Origin: Streptomyces sp. NRRL S-337
GTDB lineage: Bacteria > Actinomycetota > Actinomycetes > Streptomycetales > Streptomycetaceae
Length of the DNA stretch: 64,000 nt
Direction of reading: 5' to 3'
NCBI RefSeq assembly: GCF_000720175.1
Contig: NZ_JOIX01000011.1
Coordinates: forward strand, 68,942 to 132,941
In this document: piece after piece, positions 7,244 through 15,103 of the stretch
How positions within the stretch are numbered: the stretch's first letter is position 1
How the letters are laid out: each line of letters starts with the position of its first letter
Made by a program: the position numbers and the translations under genes
Notes under the pieces: generated by a model
Told to the model about the DNA's origin: nothing
Database searches by the model: none
The model's input: only the letters and a program-made list of their open reading frames with translations

Positions 7244-9076
7244 TCAGGCGGAGCACATGACCGGCGCGCTGCTCGGCCGCGTCCCGAACGGGCGTATCCC
7301 GGGCTCCCATTCGTAGGAGAACCGGCCGTTCACGCACGGGTGCTGCGCGCGCAGCAGGTAGTTCTCCGCGAGCTCCTCCAGCAGGTCCTCGGCCCGCTGG
7401 TCGCTGATCCCCAGGGCCGTTGCGACGAGCGCCGACGTGAGCCGGTCGGGGACGCCGGGAGACAACAGCGCGTACGCCAGGGGCCGCGACCCGGCGGGCA
7501 GCGTCGCGAGCGTCCTGTCGAATCCGGCCCGCACGCCCAGCGGATCGCTGTCGGCGCCCCCGGACGCGAGGACCCAGGCAGTGGCGTGCCGGGCCGTCCA
7601 GTGCGGGCGGCGGCGCAACTGCGAAGCGACCGCGAAGAGCGCGCCCGGCAGCCCCCGGCACAACCGGGCCAGCCGTCGCAGCCCCTCCGGGTCCATGGTG
7701 ATCCGGTGTCTCGGCACGGAGGATGCCAGCAGGTGCAGACAGTCGTCGAAGGGCAGTCCGGACAGTTCGACGTGGACCGCCGACGAGGACACGAACAGCC
7801 GCCGACGGCTGCCGATCACCACGCCGCAGCCGGCGCCGGAGGGCAGCAGCGGGGTCAAGTCCCGTACGTCGCACACGTCGTCGAGCACCACCAGGACGCG
7901 GAGGTCGGCGGTCCAGGTGCGGAACAGCAGGCTCAGGTCGGTCGTGCCCAGTCGCAACTGCTCCTCGGTCGCGCCGAGTCCCCGCAGGAACGAGCGCAGG
8001 ATCTCGGCGGGCCGCACCCGCCGGCCGGCGCCGTCCCGGAGACGCGCATAGAGCCGTCCGTCCGGGTAGTGACCGCTCACCTGATGCGCGGCGTGCAGGC
8101 ACAGCTCGCTCTTGCCCGTGCCGGGGGCGCCCCCCACGATCACGAGCGGCCGGTCCTCCCGCGCCCGGCCGGCCAGCACCGCGGTGAGGCGCGCCAGCTG
8201 GCCGGCGCGTCCGGTCAGACGCTCGCGCGGGGCGGGCAGATGGCAGGGCGCCCGGGTGGCGGCGGTCACGGCCGTGAGCCGCCCGGCGGGACGCAGCAGC
8301 GCCTCGTCCGACGTGAGCACGGCCGTGTGCAGGGCCTGGAGTTGGGGCGAAGGGTCGAGACCCAGCTCGGTGGCGATCCGCTCGCGTGCGCGCTGGTAGA
8401 CCTGGAGCGCTTCCGCCCGCCGGTCCATGCGGTAGAGAGCCGTCATCAGATTGCCCTGGGCCCGCTCGTCCGTCGGTTCCCGCCCGGCCATCGAGGTGAG
8501 TTCGCCGAGCACCTCGTGGTGCCGGCCGAGGTGCAGGTCCGATTCGATCCGCAGGTGGAGTGCGCCGGTACGCAGCTCCTTCAGGCGGATCGCCTCGGCC
8601 TTCAGCGTAGGCCCCTTGCGTACGTCCACCAGGGCATCGTCCCGCCACAGCTGCAGCGCAGCGGCGGCCGTGTCACGGGCCCGGGCGAAGTCCTCGGCAC
8701 GGAACTCCGCTCGGGCACGTTCGAGCAACGGCTCGCACCGGAAGACGTCCACGTGGTCGGCGGGCAGCGACAGCTGGTAGCCGCCGTCGACCGTGCCCAG
8801 CAGCGGTCCGGCCGCCCGTACCGCGCCGCCGCTCCTCGGGTTGCCGAGGGAGAACCGCTTCCTGAGCTGGTACACGTACGTCTGCAGCGCGGTGTGCGCG
8901 CTGGCCGGCGGGTTGTCGTTCCACAGCTCGTCCATGAGTTGCTCGAAGGGCACCACCCGGCCCGCGTTCAGCACGAGCGTTGCCAGTGTCTGACGTACTT
9001 TCTGGGCGGCCGGCGCCATGTCGACGCGGTGATCGTCCCCGTAGGCCTGGAGCGGCCCGAGAAGGTTGATTCTCAT
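7244..9076 (-). CDS. AfsR/SARP-family regulator with NB-ARC domain
   Basis: 610 residues. Residues 1-95 form the OmpR-type winged helix typical of SARPs (MRINLLGPLQAYGDDHRVDM, then ALQTYVYQLRKRF). Residues 100-250 are the bacterial transcriptional activation domain with LMTALYRMDRRAEALQVYQR and ELGLDPSPQLQALH. An NTPase module follows with Walker A GGAPGTGKSE and Walker B VLVVLDDV. The usual C-terminal TPR block is nearly absent, so it is shorter than full-length AfsR. It is embedded in the gene run that it probably controls, 112 bp after the IPNS-like gene. SARPs bind heptameric direct repeats near promoters; I could not confirm such sites by eye. Confidence 0.9.
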   Translation of the reverse strand: MRINLLGPLQAYGDDHRVDMAPAAQKVRQTLATLVLNAGRVVPFEQLMDELWNDNPPASAHTALQTYVYQLRKRFSLGNPRSGGAVRAAGPLLGTVDGGYQLSLPADHVDVFRCEPLLERARAEFRAEDFARARDTAAAALQLWRDDALVDVRKGPTLKAEAIRLKELRTGALHLRIESDLHLGRHHEVLGELTSMAGREPTDERAQGNLMTALYRMDRRAEALQVYQRARERIATELGLDPSPQLQALHTAVLTSDEALLRPAGRLTAVTAATRAPCHLPAPRERLTGRAGQLARLTAVLAGRAREDRPLVIVGGAPGTGKSELCLHAAHQVSGHYPDGRLYARLRDGAGRRVRPAEILRSFLRGLGATEEQLRLGTTDLSLLFRTWTADLRVLVVLDDVCDVRDLTPLLPSGAGCGVVIGSRRRLFVSSSAVHVELSGLPFDDCLHLLASSVPRHRITMDPEGLRRLARLCRGLPGALFAVASQLRRRPHWTARHATAWVLASGGADSDPLGVRAGFDRTLATLPAGSRPLAYALLSPGVPDRLTSALVATALGISDQRAEDLLEELAENYLLRAQHPCVNGRFSYEWEPGIRPFGTRPSSAPVMCSA

Positions 9077-9188
9077 GAAATTCGCCCTGTCTCATGTTCG
9101 TTCGGTCCCCGTCGGACCGGCCGGCGACGCCACCGCCGGGCCCGACCACTCGGGCCGGGCGGTGAGGATGTGCTCGGCCGCCCCGGTG

Positions 9189-10214
9189 TCAGGAACTCCT
9201 GGACCCGGCTACCGCGGCCAGGGTCGGGTGGTGTCGGGCAACGATGTCGGGGAAGGAGCGGATCAGCCCTTTCATGACGTTGTCGCCGTAGAGGGCGAAC
9301 AACGGGTTGCCGGCGACGTCGATGACTCCGCCGGCGCCCTCGACATAGGGGCTGGGCAGTGGCTGCATCGTGGCGTCCAGCCGAGGGTTGTAGAAGAAGG
9401 GAATGGAGTAGCGGTTGACGCCCGGGGCGGGCCGGACCACCCGGTGGAGGGTGGCACGCACATAGCCCCTCGTCGCCACCTCCAGCAGCTCTCCCAGGTT
9501 GACCACGAACGCCCCCGGGATCACCGGCACGTCGGCGAACTGGTCGTCCTCGACCGCGACCTGGAGGCCGCCGTTGCCGTCCTGGACGAGCAGGGTGAGC
9601 AGTCCGAGGTCGTTGTGGATGCCGGTGCCCTGGCCGGAGCCGGCGTTCTCGCTCGTCTGCGTGGGACCGGGGTAGTGCAGGAGTTTGAGGTGGATCTGCG
9701 GATCCGGAGCGACCACATCGTCGAGGAAATCGGCGGGGGCGTCGAGGGACTCAAGCATCAGCCGTAGCAGTCGATGTGACAGGTCGGTCAGCCGGGTGAT
9801 CCATGACTCGATGGCCGGGCGCAGCTCTGGCATCGCCTCGGGCCACTCGTTCGGGCCGATCAGGCACCGGTAGGCGGGTTCGCCGGGCGCGGGCGTCCTC
9901 GCGGGCTGCTCCGGCCCGATGTCCAGCTGTTGGCGCTGGTCGGGGATGCCCTTGGTGTGTTCGCGGCCGAGTTCGGAGTAGCCGCGGAACAGTGGCGAAT
10001 CGAGGATGTTCAGCGCGAGCCGATCGGGCTCGGGCAGGGCGAAGAACCGGCGGGACAGTTCGAGCATGTCCTCGGCGTCCTCGATGCCGTGGCCGACGAG
10101 CTGGAAGAAGCCGATCTCGTGGATGGCCTGGCGCAACCGGTTCAGGAACGCTGCCCGGGTTTCTTGTGAACCGGCGGCGTCACGGAGGTCGAGCACGGGA
10201 AAGCGGTCGGTCAT
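9189..10214 (-). CDS. Isopenicillin-N-synthase-like non-heme iron oxygenase
   Basis: 341 residues. The N-terminal DIOX_N-like part is IHEIGFFQLVGHGIED. The double-stranded beta-helix part carries GTGIHNDLGLLTLL with H200 and D202, ATLHRVV with H257, and NRYSIPFF with R268 and S270. This matches the H-x-D...H and R-x-S signature of IPNS-like 2-oxoglutarate oxygenases. Its ATG overlaps the queC stop (ATGA), with AAGGAG just upstream inside queC, so the two are translationally coupled. That coupling ties oxidation to preQ0 supply. The substrate is unknown; it may act on the deazapurine or on the amino-acid part. Confidence 0.88.
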   Translation of the reverse strand: MTDRFPVLDLRDAAGSQETRAAFLNRLRQAIHEIGFFQLVGHGIEDAEDMLELSRRFFALPEPDRLALNILDSPLFRGYSELGREHTKGIPDQRQQLDIGPEQPARTPAPGEPAYRCLIGPNEWPEAMPELRPAIESWITRLTDLSHRLLRLMLESLDAPADFLDDVVAPDPQIHLKLLHYPGPTQTSENAGSGQGTGIHNDLGLLTLLVQDGNGGLQVAVEDDQFADVPVIPGAFVVNLGELLEVATRGYVRATLHRVVRPAPGVNRYSIPFFYNPRLDATMQPLPSPYVEGAGGVIDVAGNPLFALYGDNVMKGLIRSFPDIVARHHPTLAAVAGSRSS

Positions 10215-10900
10215 GGCAGCTCCTTCGCATCGCTGGTCTGGTAGTGCGTCGGGTCGGTCACGCCGGCGTCCCGGAACGCTTCCTGCCGCTCCCGGCAGGC
10301 GGCGCACCGTCCGCACTGCAGCGCATCGCCGCGAAAGCAGCTCCAGGTCTCGGTCCAGGGGACGCCGAGTTCCTCACCGAGCGACACCACGTCGCTCTTG
10401 CGCAGCCTGACCAGCGGCGCTGTCAGTGTCAGGTCAGGGTGCGCGTATCCGCGGGTCGCGATCCGCTCCATGGCGAGGAAGGAATCGATGAACGCGGCAT
10501 TGCTGTCGGGCGCGGCCTGGAGGTCGTCGACCACCCCGACGGCCACCGCTTCCGCCTTCTCGGCGACGGCGACCGCGAAGGCGACGGACAGCAGGAGGGC
10601 ATTGCGGTTGGGTACGACGTTCGGGCTCCCGCCGGACGACCCACTCCGGTGATCCGGCACGTCGACGGTCGGGTCGGTGAGCGAGGAGCCGCTCAGGAGC
10701 TTGCCGACGGGGCTGAGATCGACGACGTCGTGCGGCACCCCGAGTGATCGAGCCGCCTTCACGGCGAACTCGTGCTCGACGAGATGGCGCTGGCCGTAGT
10801 TCACGGACAGCAGGTGGAGGGTGTGTCCTTGCGCCTGGAGGTGGTAGGCCATGGTGACCGAGTCCAGGCCGCCGGACACGATTGCGACAGTTTTCGGCAT
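10211..10900 (-). CDS. queC: 7-cyano-7-deazaguanine synthase
   Basis: 229 residues. It has the N-type ATP pyrophosphatase loop VSGGLDSVT at residues 8-16 and the C-terminal zinc site CFRGDALQCGRCAACRERQE, both standard for QueC. The enzyme turns 7-carboxy-7-deazaguanine into the amide and then the nitrile preQ0, using ATP and ammonia. It is the last step of the preQ0 route, whose other genes (queE, queD, folE) lie upstream on the same strand. The stop overlaps the start of the IPNS-like gene. No tRNA-guanine transglycosylase, QueF or DpdA gene is visible nearby, so the product probably feeds a small molecule and not RNA or DNA modification. Confidence 0.95.
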   Translation of the reverse strand: MPKTVAIVSGGLDSVTMAYHLQAQGHTLHLLSVNYGQRHLVEHEFAVKAARSLGVPHDVVDLSPVGKLLSGSSLTDPTVDVPDHRSGSSGGSPNVVPNRNALLLSVAFAVAVAEKAEAVAVGVVDDLQAAPDSNAAFIDSFLAMERIATRGYAHPDLTLTAPLVRLRKSDVVSLGEELGVPWTETWSCFRGDALQCGRCAACRERQEAFRDAGVTDPTHYQTSDAKELP

Positions 10901-11002
10901 GCGTCGCCTTCCGGCAGACGGAGAGGGATGGAGGGTCAGTGCTGAAGGATCAGGGCAGCGGTGTGCTGTGCACCGAAACGGCGGCGGACGTGCGGGCGTT
11001 TG

Positions 11003-11983
11003 TCACCGTGCCGGCGTGGCCGGGACGAGCAGCCGGGTCGATCGGTGGCCCTTGCGGTAGGTCAGTTCGACTTCGGGCCGCGGACCGTCCAGCCTCGTGG
11101 TGACGGTTCGCTCCTCGCTCCATCCGACCAGGCGGTACTCGTTTCCGCCGAGGGCCACCAGCGGGAAGAGGTGGTCCTGGGGAGATCGAATGGCCAGGTC
11201 CGTACCGGTGTCGACGATGCTGAAGGTGGCCTGCGGCTGCGGGCCGGTGAGCGACCCGAACACCTCTATTTCCAGCAGGTGCGCCGGCGCGTCGAACGAA
11301 CACCGCGCCGCTTCCCGCTCCTGGTCGGTCGTGGCCACGGCCGGACGGTTGTAGAGCACGTCCGGGCCGTTGAAGTAGTCGGCCCAGTCAGCCGGGAACA
11401 GCCCTGCGAGCTCCGGTGTGACGAGCACGTCCACGACGAGATGCACCCGGTGCTGGGTACCGAGGTTCTGGATCTGGTGCTTGCGGCTGAAGTCGCCGAA
11501 CCAGAACTCACCGGGCTGCCAGCGGTACATCCCTCCGTCAAGGTCCAGCGAGGCTTCCTCGTGGGTGAGGACCGGGATGTGCAGCCGGGCCATGCCCCAG
11601 TCCGGGGCGAACTTGGGATCGCAATGGCGGTATCCGACGACGCCGGGTCCGAGATCCATGAATCGGACTGCATAGAGGGGTCCGGGAATCGAGCGCAGGA
11701 CCTCCTGCACGTAGGGCATGTGGTCCAGCCACTCGGTGTCGGCGAACTCCGCGCTGCCAGGGCCCCCTGGGTCGGTACGTGTCTTGTCGCCACCGGGGCT
11801 GCGCACCGGGAGGCAGCGCCAGTCCTGTTCGGCCCACCTGGACACTCGCCCGTTCTCGTGCGAGCTCTGCTCATCCCACAGGTGGTCGCGCGCAGTCATG
11901 AGGTCGGCCACCAGCCGGTCGGCGTCCAGCACGGGGAGCAGCCGAGCCGCTTCCGCAGGCGTCGAAGAATCACTTTCGTTCAT
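11003..11983 (-). CDS. Aspartyl/asparaginyl beta-hydroxylase-like oxygenase with an extra C-terminal domain
   Basis: 326 residues. Residues 100-190 show the AspH cupin core: GYRHCDPK (H120), MARLHIPVLTHEEA (H135), PGEFWFGDFSRKHQIQN (H169), and HRVHLVVDV with R179. AspH enzymes use two histidines for iron and hydroxylate Asp/Asn or related amino-acid beta carbons. About 125 residues beyond the core, rich in beta-strand-like sequence and ending in RKGHRSTRLLV, form a second domain that I do not recognise. ATG 11983, preceded by AAGGGAC, fits the start; the frame upstream looks random. It lies between folE (160 bp) and queC (102 bp), inside the preQ0 gene set, which suggests action on the same product. 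Confidence 0.8.
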   Translation of the reverse strand: MNESDSSTPAEAARLLPVLDADRLVADLMTARDHLWDEQSSHENGRVSRWAEQDWRCLPVRSPGGDKTRTDPGGPGSAEFADTEWLDHMPYVQEVLRSIPGPLYAVRFMDLGPGVVGYRHCDPKFAPDWGMARLHIPVLTHEEASLDLDGGMYRWQPGEFWFGDFSRKHQIQNLGTQHRVHLVVDVLVTPELAGLFPADWADYFNGPDVLYNRPAVATTDQEREAARCSFDAPAHLLEIEVFGSLTGPQPQATFSIVDTGTDLAIRSPQDHLFPLVALGGNEYRLVGWSEERTVTTRLDGPRPEVELTYRKGHRSTRLLVPATPAR

Positions 11984-12143
11984 CGTTGTCCCTTCATGTC
12001 GACCGGACCGGATTCCCATGTCTGTCATCGGCCGCGATCGACCAGTCGGCCCCCGCAGCGGTCCGGAGAGTGAGCTCGCGAGCAGCGTCACGCCCGTTCC
12101 GAGCGCCCCGCCGGACGCCGCACTTTCGGAGTCCGATGACTCG

Positions 12144-12734
12144 TCACGCCCGGAGCAGGTCGAACAGCTCGCCCCGGAGCCCGGGGTCCGTGCTGAACTC
12201 CCCGCGATATGCGGTCGAGGTCATCTGCGCGGCAGCCTTGATGCCGCGCATCGACATGCAGAGGTGCTCGCCCTTCGCTATGACCGCGACGTCCGGGGTG
12301 CCGCTCAGGGTGCTGATCTCGAGCGCGATCTGGTCCACGAGGCGTTCCTGGACCTGCAGCTTGTGCGCGTACTGATGGGCGACCCTGGCGAACTTCGACA
12401 GGCCGAGCAGTTGCCCCGTCGGGCGGTACGCGATCGTCACGGAGCAGTTGAACGGCAGGAGGTGGTGCTCGCACAGCGACCAGACCTGAATGTCTGAGAC
12501 GACTACGAGCTGGCTCGTGCCGATGGACTCGAAAAGCGTGCCCAGCGAACCCGGGTCGTAGTTGATGAACTCTCGCCACCAGCGGGCGAACCGCGCCGGT
12601 GTGTCGCGCAGTCCGTCGCGATTCGGGTCCTCGCCGATCTCCACCAACAGTTGGCGGGCGATCTCGACCAGGGGGTCCTCGGTCGTCCTCGACGCTGACG
12701 GGTCACCATCGAGGTCCAATTTTGTCATCGACAT
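12144..12734 (-). CDS. folE: GTP cyclohydrolase I
   Basis: 196 residues, normal for the family. The zinc ligands are visible: SLCEHHLLPF gives C88 and H91, and GEHLCMSMRG gives C159. Other family marks are DGLRDTPARFARWWRE and GLSKFARVAHQYAHKLQVQE. It makes 7,8-dihydroneopterin triphosphate from GTP, the first step to both folate and preQ0. Its position between queD and the AspH-like gene points to a cluster-dedicated copy for deazaguanine synthesis; Streptomyces normally carry another folE in the folate operon elsewhere (general knowledge). AAAGGTGA precedes the ATG, and queD ends 37 bp upstream. Confidence 0.95.
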   Translation of the reverse strand: MSMTKLDLDGDPSASRTTEDPLVEIARQLLVEIGEDPNRDGLRDTPARFARWWREFINYDPGSLGTLFESIGTSQLVVVSDIQVWSLCEHHLLPFNCSVTIAYRPTGQLLGLSKFARVAHQYAHKLQVQERLVDQIALEISTLSGTPDVAVIAKGEHLCMSMRGIKAAAQMTSTAYRGEFSTDPGLRGELFDLLRA

Positions 12735-12771
12735 GTGGTCACCTTTCGTCCGGGCTGCGGAGTTACCGACC

Positions 12772-13134
12772 TCACGGCCGGTACTCGGCCCAGGTCTTGG
12801 GAGTCTCTGAGATACGCACGCAGGTCAACTCGGGAAACTTCGTCGACCATGTCTTGTAGAGCCAGGCCGCCATATTCTCAGCCGTCGGATTTTCGTCCAT
12901 CACATCGTTGAGATGCCGATGATCAAGGTGATCGTCCAGCCAGGCCTTGAATGCGGACAACTCTCCGTAGTCTCGAACGAAGCCCACGGGCAGCAGATCC
13001 GCATCATCGGCTCCAAGCTCCAGCTCGATCACATAGTTGTGCCCGTGCATTCGGGCACACTGGTGCTCAGGAGCAAGGCCGGCAAGCCGATGACTGGCCG
13101 AGAATTCAAACTTCTTGGTGATGCGAAATGCCAT
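12772..13134 (-). CDS. queD: 6-carboxy-5,6,7,8-tetrahydropterin synthase
   Basis: 120 residues. It has the PTPS fold marks: SASHRL with zinc ligand H15, CARMHGHNY with catalytic C26 and zinc ligands H30 and H32, LDHRHLND, the ENPTAENMA loop and a C-terminal ISETPKTWAEY glutamate. The C-x-x-x-H-G-H spacing is that of QueD and not of mammalian-type PTPS. It converts dihydroneopterin triphosphate to CPH4. The gene sits between queE and folE with 37-bp gaps on both sides, so it is almost surely co-transcribed with them. Confidence 0.95.
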   Translation of the reverse strand: MAFRITKKFEFSASHRLAGLAPEHQCARMHGHNYVIELELGADDADLLPVGFVRDYGELSAFKAWLDDHLDHRHLNDVMDENPTAENMAAWLYKTWSTKFPELTCVRISETPKTWAEYRP

Positions 13135-13171
13135 CGATCCGAGTTCCCTTCTGCTTTGCGCGCACCGTTGC

Positions 13172-13885
13172 TCACACGGCGCGTTTGTCGTCCCACACCA
13201 AGGTGTGCAGTCTGGTCGTCAGGTTCCAGCCGCGCTTTACCACCGCGTCGGCCAACTCGCTCATGTGCTTGGTGACATCGTCGGCGGTACGCCCGATCGG
13301 CATGATCCATACCGAGGGCAGGTCGAAAGCGGCAACCAACTGGGCCACTTCGTCGAGATCACGGGTGTTCTGGCAGACGAACTTGAACGTGCTTCCCGGC
13401 AGTGCCGCAAGACTGGTGAGGGCGGAAGGGACGATCCTGCGCTGCAGGGTGTCGCCCGAGTGCGACAACTTCGGCGAGACGTTGAACCGGACGCCGGCGG
13501 CGATGAGTTCGGGGTGCGCGGCGTGCGTCCCATTGGTCTCTATCTCGATCTCCTTACCGCGTCCGGTCAGTGCTGCCACCAGAGGAATCAGTCGCTCTTG
13601 CTGGCCCAGGGGCTCACCGCCGGATATCACGATCAGCTCGGTGTCGAACCCGAGCAATTCTGCGACGACCTCTTCGACCGGACGGCGGTGCAGCTCCTTA
13701 CGCGGATCGTGGGCGACCCCGCTCTCACCGGCCCCGGTCCAGTCCCACGTGTAGGGCGTATCGCACCACGAGCACGACAGGTTGCACCCGCCGAGTCGCA
13801 GGAACGCGCACCTGCGTCCCAGGGACCGACCCTCGCCCTGGACGGTCGGACCGAAGATTTCGTTCACTACGAGATCCTGCTCCAT
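13172..13885 (-). CDS. queE: 7-carboxy-7-deazaguanine synthase (radical SAM)
   Basis: 237 residues. The radical-SAM cluster motif is GGCNLSCSWCDTPYTWD with C34, C38 and C41 in C-x3-C-x2-C spacing. The N-terminal NEIFGPTVQGEGRSLGRRC and the later VISGGEPLGQ and ETNGTHAAHPEL are typical of QueE. The enzyme contracts the ring of CPH4 to 7-carboxy-7-deazaguanine (CDG). The ATG has AGGAAACG just upstream and begins 13 nt after the methyltransferase stop. CDG carries a free carboxylate, which could in principle be used by the ATP-grasp ligase of the cluster. Confidence 0.95.
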   Translation of the reverse strand: MEQDLVVNEIFGPTVQGEGRSLGRRCAFLRLGGCNLSCSWCDTPYTWDWTGAGESGVAHDPRKELHRRPVEEVVAELLGFDTELIVISGGEPLGQQERLIPLVAALTGRGKEIEIETNGTHAAHPELIAAGVRFNVSPKLSHSGDTLQRRIVPSALTSLAALPGSTFKFVCQNTRDLDEVAQLVAAFDLPSVWIMPIGRTADDVTKHMSELADAVVKRGWNLTTRLHTLVWDDKRAV

Positions 13886-13898
13886 GGCGCACCGTTTC

Positions 13899-14681
13899 CT
13901 ATGAGTGGGACGGCTCGACGGCCGCGGGCTTCTGCGCCTGGACTATGAACCAATGCCGACTCAGCCGGACGCCCTGTTCGACCGTCACCGCGGCGACATA
14001 TCGATCGAATGCCTCCTTGTCCGCCGCCGAATCGTAGTTGTCGAGGATCGGCACTTGGTGCAGAAAGGTGTCCAGATCGCCCGCCGAGTGGTAGAACTCC
14101 TCGAACCGGAACGCCTGGTTTCTTGTCACGACGAAACCCGCATCGGACAGTTCTTGAGCAATCTCCTCCGACAAGGGCCTGCCGTTCCAGCTGTCGAAGT
14201 TCTGGCCGCGGCCGAACGTTTCCTTCAGCTCTCGCGCGTCCTGCTCCCCGATCCCCATGTACAACACGACCCCGCTGGGCCGCAGCACCCGCTCGAATTC
14301 ACGGGCGATCAGCGGACCGCGGCGGGAAGTGACCACATCGGCGTACCCATCGGGCAGTCCCGTGTGGGCGGCATCGCACAGCTCGAACGTGACGTGCGAC
14401 AGACCTGCCTCCGCTCGGTACCGCGCGGCGCATTCCAGCATCGAGGGCGACAGATCTATCCCGGTCACGGCGCCGTACGCACGAGAGATGCGCAGCAAAC
14501 TCCGCCCGTCGGCGCAGCCGACATCCAGCAGTCGGGCGTCCGGCGCTCCCAGTGCGTTCGCCAGTTCGTCGAAGACGGCGTCCGGGCGGCCGTCGGCGAA
14601 TACGTCGGTGCTCCGCGCATCGCTCAAGTAGCCGCCGAACCGCTCGGCCACCCGGGAGTAGAACTCCGCGTCCATCGTCAT
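13899..14681 (-). CDS. SAM-dependent methyltransferase (class I)
   Basis: 260 residues. The SAM-binding motif I is LLDVGCADGRSLL near residue 53, followed by VTGIDLSPSMLECAARY, an acidic-loop segment FELCDAAHTGLPDGY and the post-motif FERVLRPSGVVLYMG, all standard for the Methyltransf_11/25 type. The C-terminal part is variable and would hold the substrate site. Its ATG overlaps the stop of the 65-codon ORF upstream (ATGA), and queE follows after 13 nt, so it is the second gene of the deazaguanine transcript. It may methylate the deazapurine or an amino-acid part; the sequence cannot tell. Confidence 0.9.
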   Translation of the reverse strand: MTMDAEFYSRVAERFGGYLSDARSTDVFADGRPDAVFDELANALGAPDARLLDVGCADGRSLLRISRAYGAVTGIDLSPSMLECAARYRAEAGLSHVTFELCDAAHTGLPDGYADVVTSRRGPLIAREFERVLRPSGVVLYMGIGEQDARELKETFGRGQNFDSWNGRPLSEEIAQELSDAGFVVTRNQAFRFEEFYHSAGDLDTFLHQVPILDNYDSAADKEAFDRYVAAVTVEQGVRLSRHWFIVQAQKPAAVEPSHS

Positions 14682-14875
14682 CGGCCGTGCACCTTCCCCT
14701 GAACCACGGTCGAGGAGAGGCCCTGATGCGCACGCACCGGTTCCCTCCTCTTCCGTGGGAACTCCCAGTCAAGCTCTACCGCTGCTGTCGCGGGGGTCTT
14801 TGCGCTGCGCTGCGATTCGGTTTCCGGGACGCCGCACGCGGCGGGCGTCACCGCGTCCCGGGTCAATACGGTCAT
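14678..14875 (-). CDS. Small ORF heading the deazaguanine operon (65 aa, unknown)
   Basis: ATG 14875 has a very good AAGGAG site 8 nt upstream, and the frame ends in an ATGA overlap with the methyltransferase start, so it is very likely translated. The product begins MTVLTRDAVTPAACGVPETE, then has AVELDWEFPRKRREPVRAHQ and ends VVQGKVHGR. It has one cysteine, no membrane helix and no zinc ribbon, and is basic in its second half. I recognise no family. It could be a leader that couples translation, a small carrier or scaffold peptide, or a regulator. An alternative ATG at 14884 lacks a ribosome site. Confidence 0.55.
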   Translation of the reverse strand: MTVLTRDAVTPAACGVPETESQRSAKTPATAAVELDWEFPRKRREPVRAHQGLSSTVVQGKVHGR

Positions 14876-14899
14876 TCGGACCACTCCTTGAGGGCCGTC

Positions 14900-14911
14900 C
14901 CCTGAAGGGGC
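14900..14911. promoter_or_regulatory. Short palindrome upstream of the deazaguanine operon
   Basis: CCCCTGAAGGGG is a self-complementary 12-mer about 25 bp upstream of ATG 14875. It lies where an operator or leader hairpin would sit. It is G+C-rich and short, so chance is a real possibility. Confidence 0.25.
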
Positions 14912-15103
14912 CGCCGAGGTCGGCAGGACCCAATCTCCGGTGTCGCCCTATCGGCCCGGCATCACGGCGCATCCACGGCGGGGCGGGGCCGGGGTAAGGC
15001 GGTGATAGCGCGAGCATGCGGCCGCGATGGGCACCTGGTTCACGCTGGTTTCAGCAACGCCCGGACGGATTGCGAAACGGGCTGCGAAGGGAGGAGAACG
15101 GAG

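Noticed and set aside
5805..8648. 947-codon minus-strand open frame covering the ATP-grasp gene and part of the SARP gene
   Set aside because: Only the part after 7073 reads as a protein; the rest is an Arg/Gly/Ala-rich out-of-frame translation of the SARP gene.
10211..13885. Deazaguanine DNA-modification (Dpd-type) system
   Set aside because: No DpdA-like transglycosylase, helicase or restriction genes are present; oxygenases, ligase and SARPs point to a small molecule.
14678..14875. V-E-L-D-W-E-F in the 65-codon ORF as a LysW-type EDWGE carrier tail
   Set aside because: LysW-type carriers end with that motif and have a zinc ribbon; here it lies in the middle and no C-x-x-C pairs exist.
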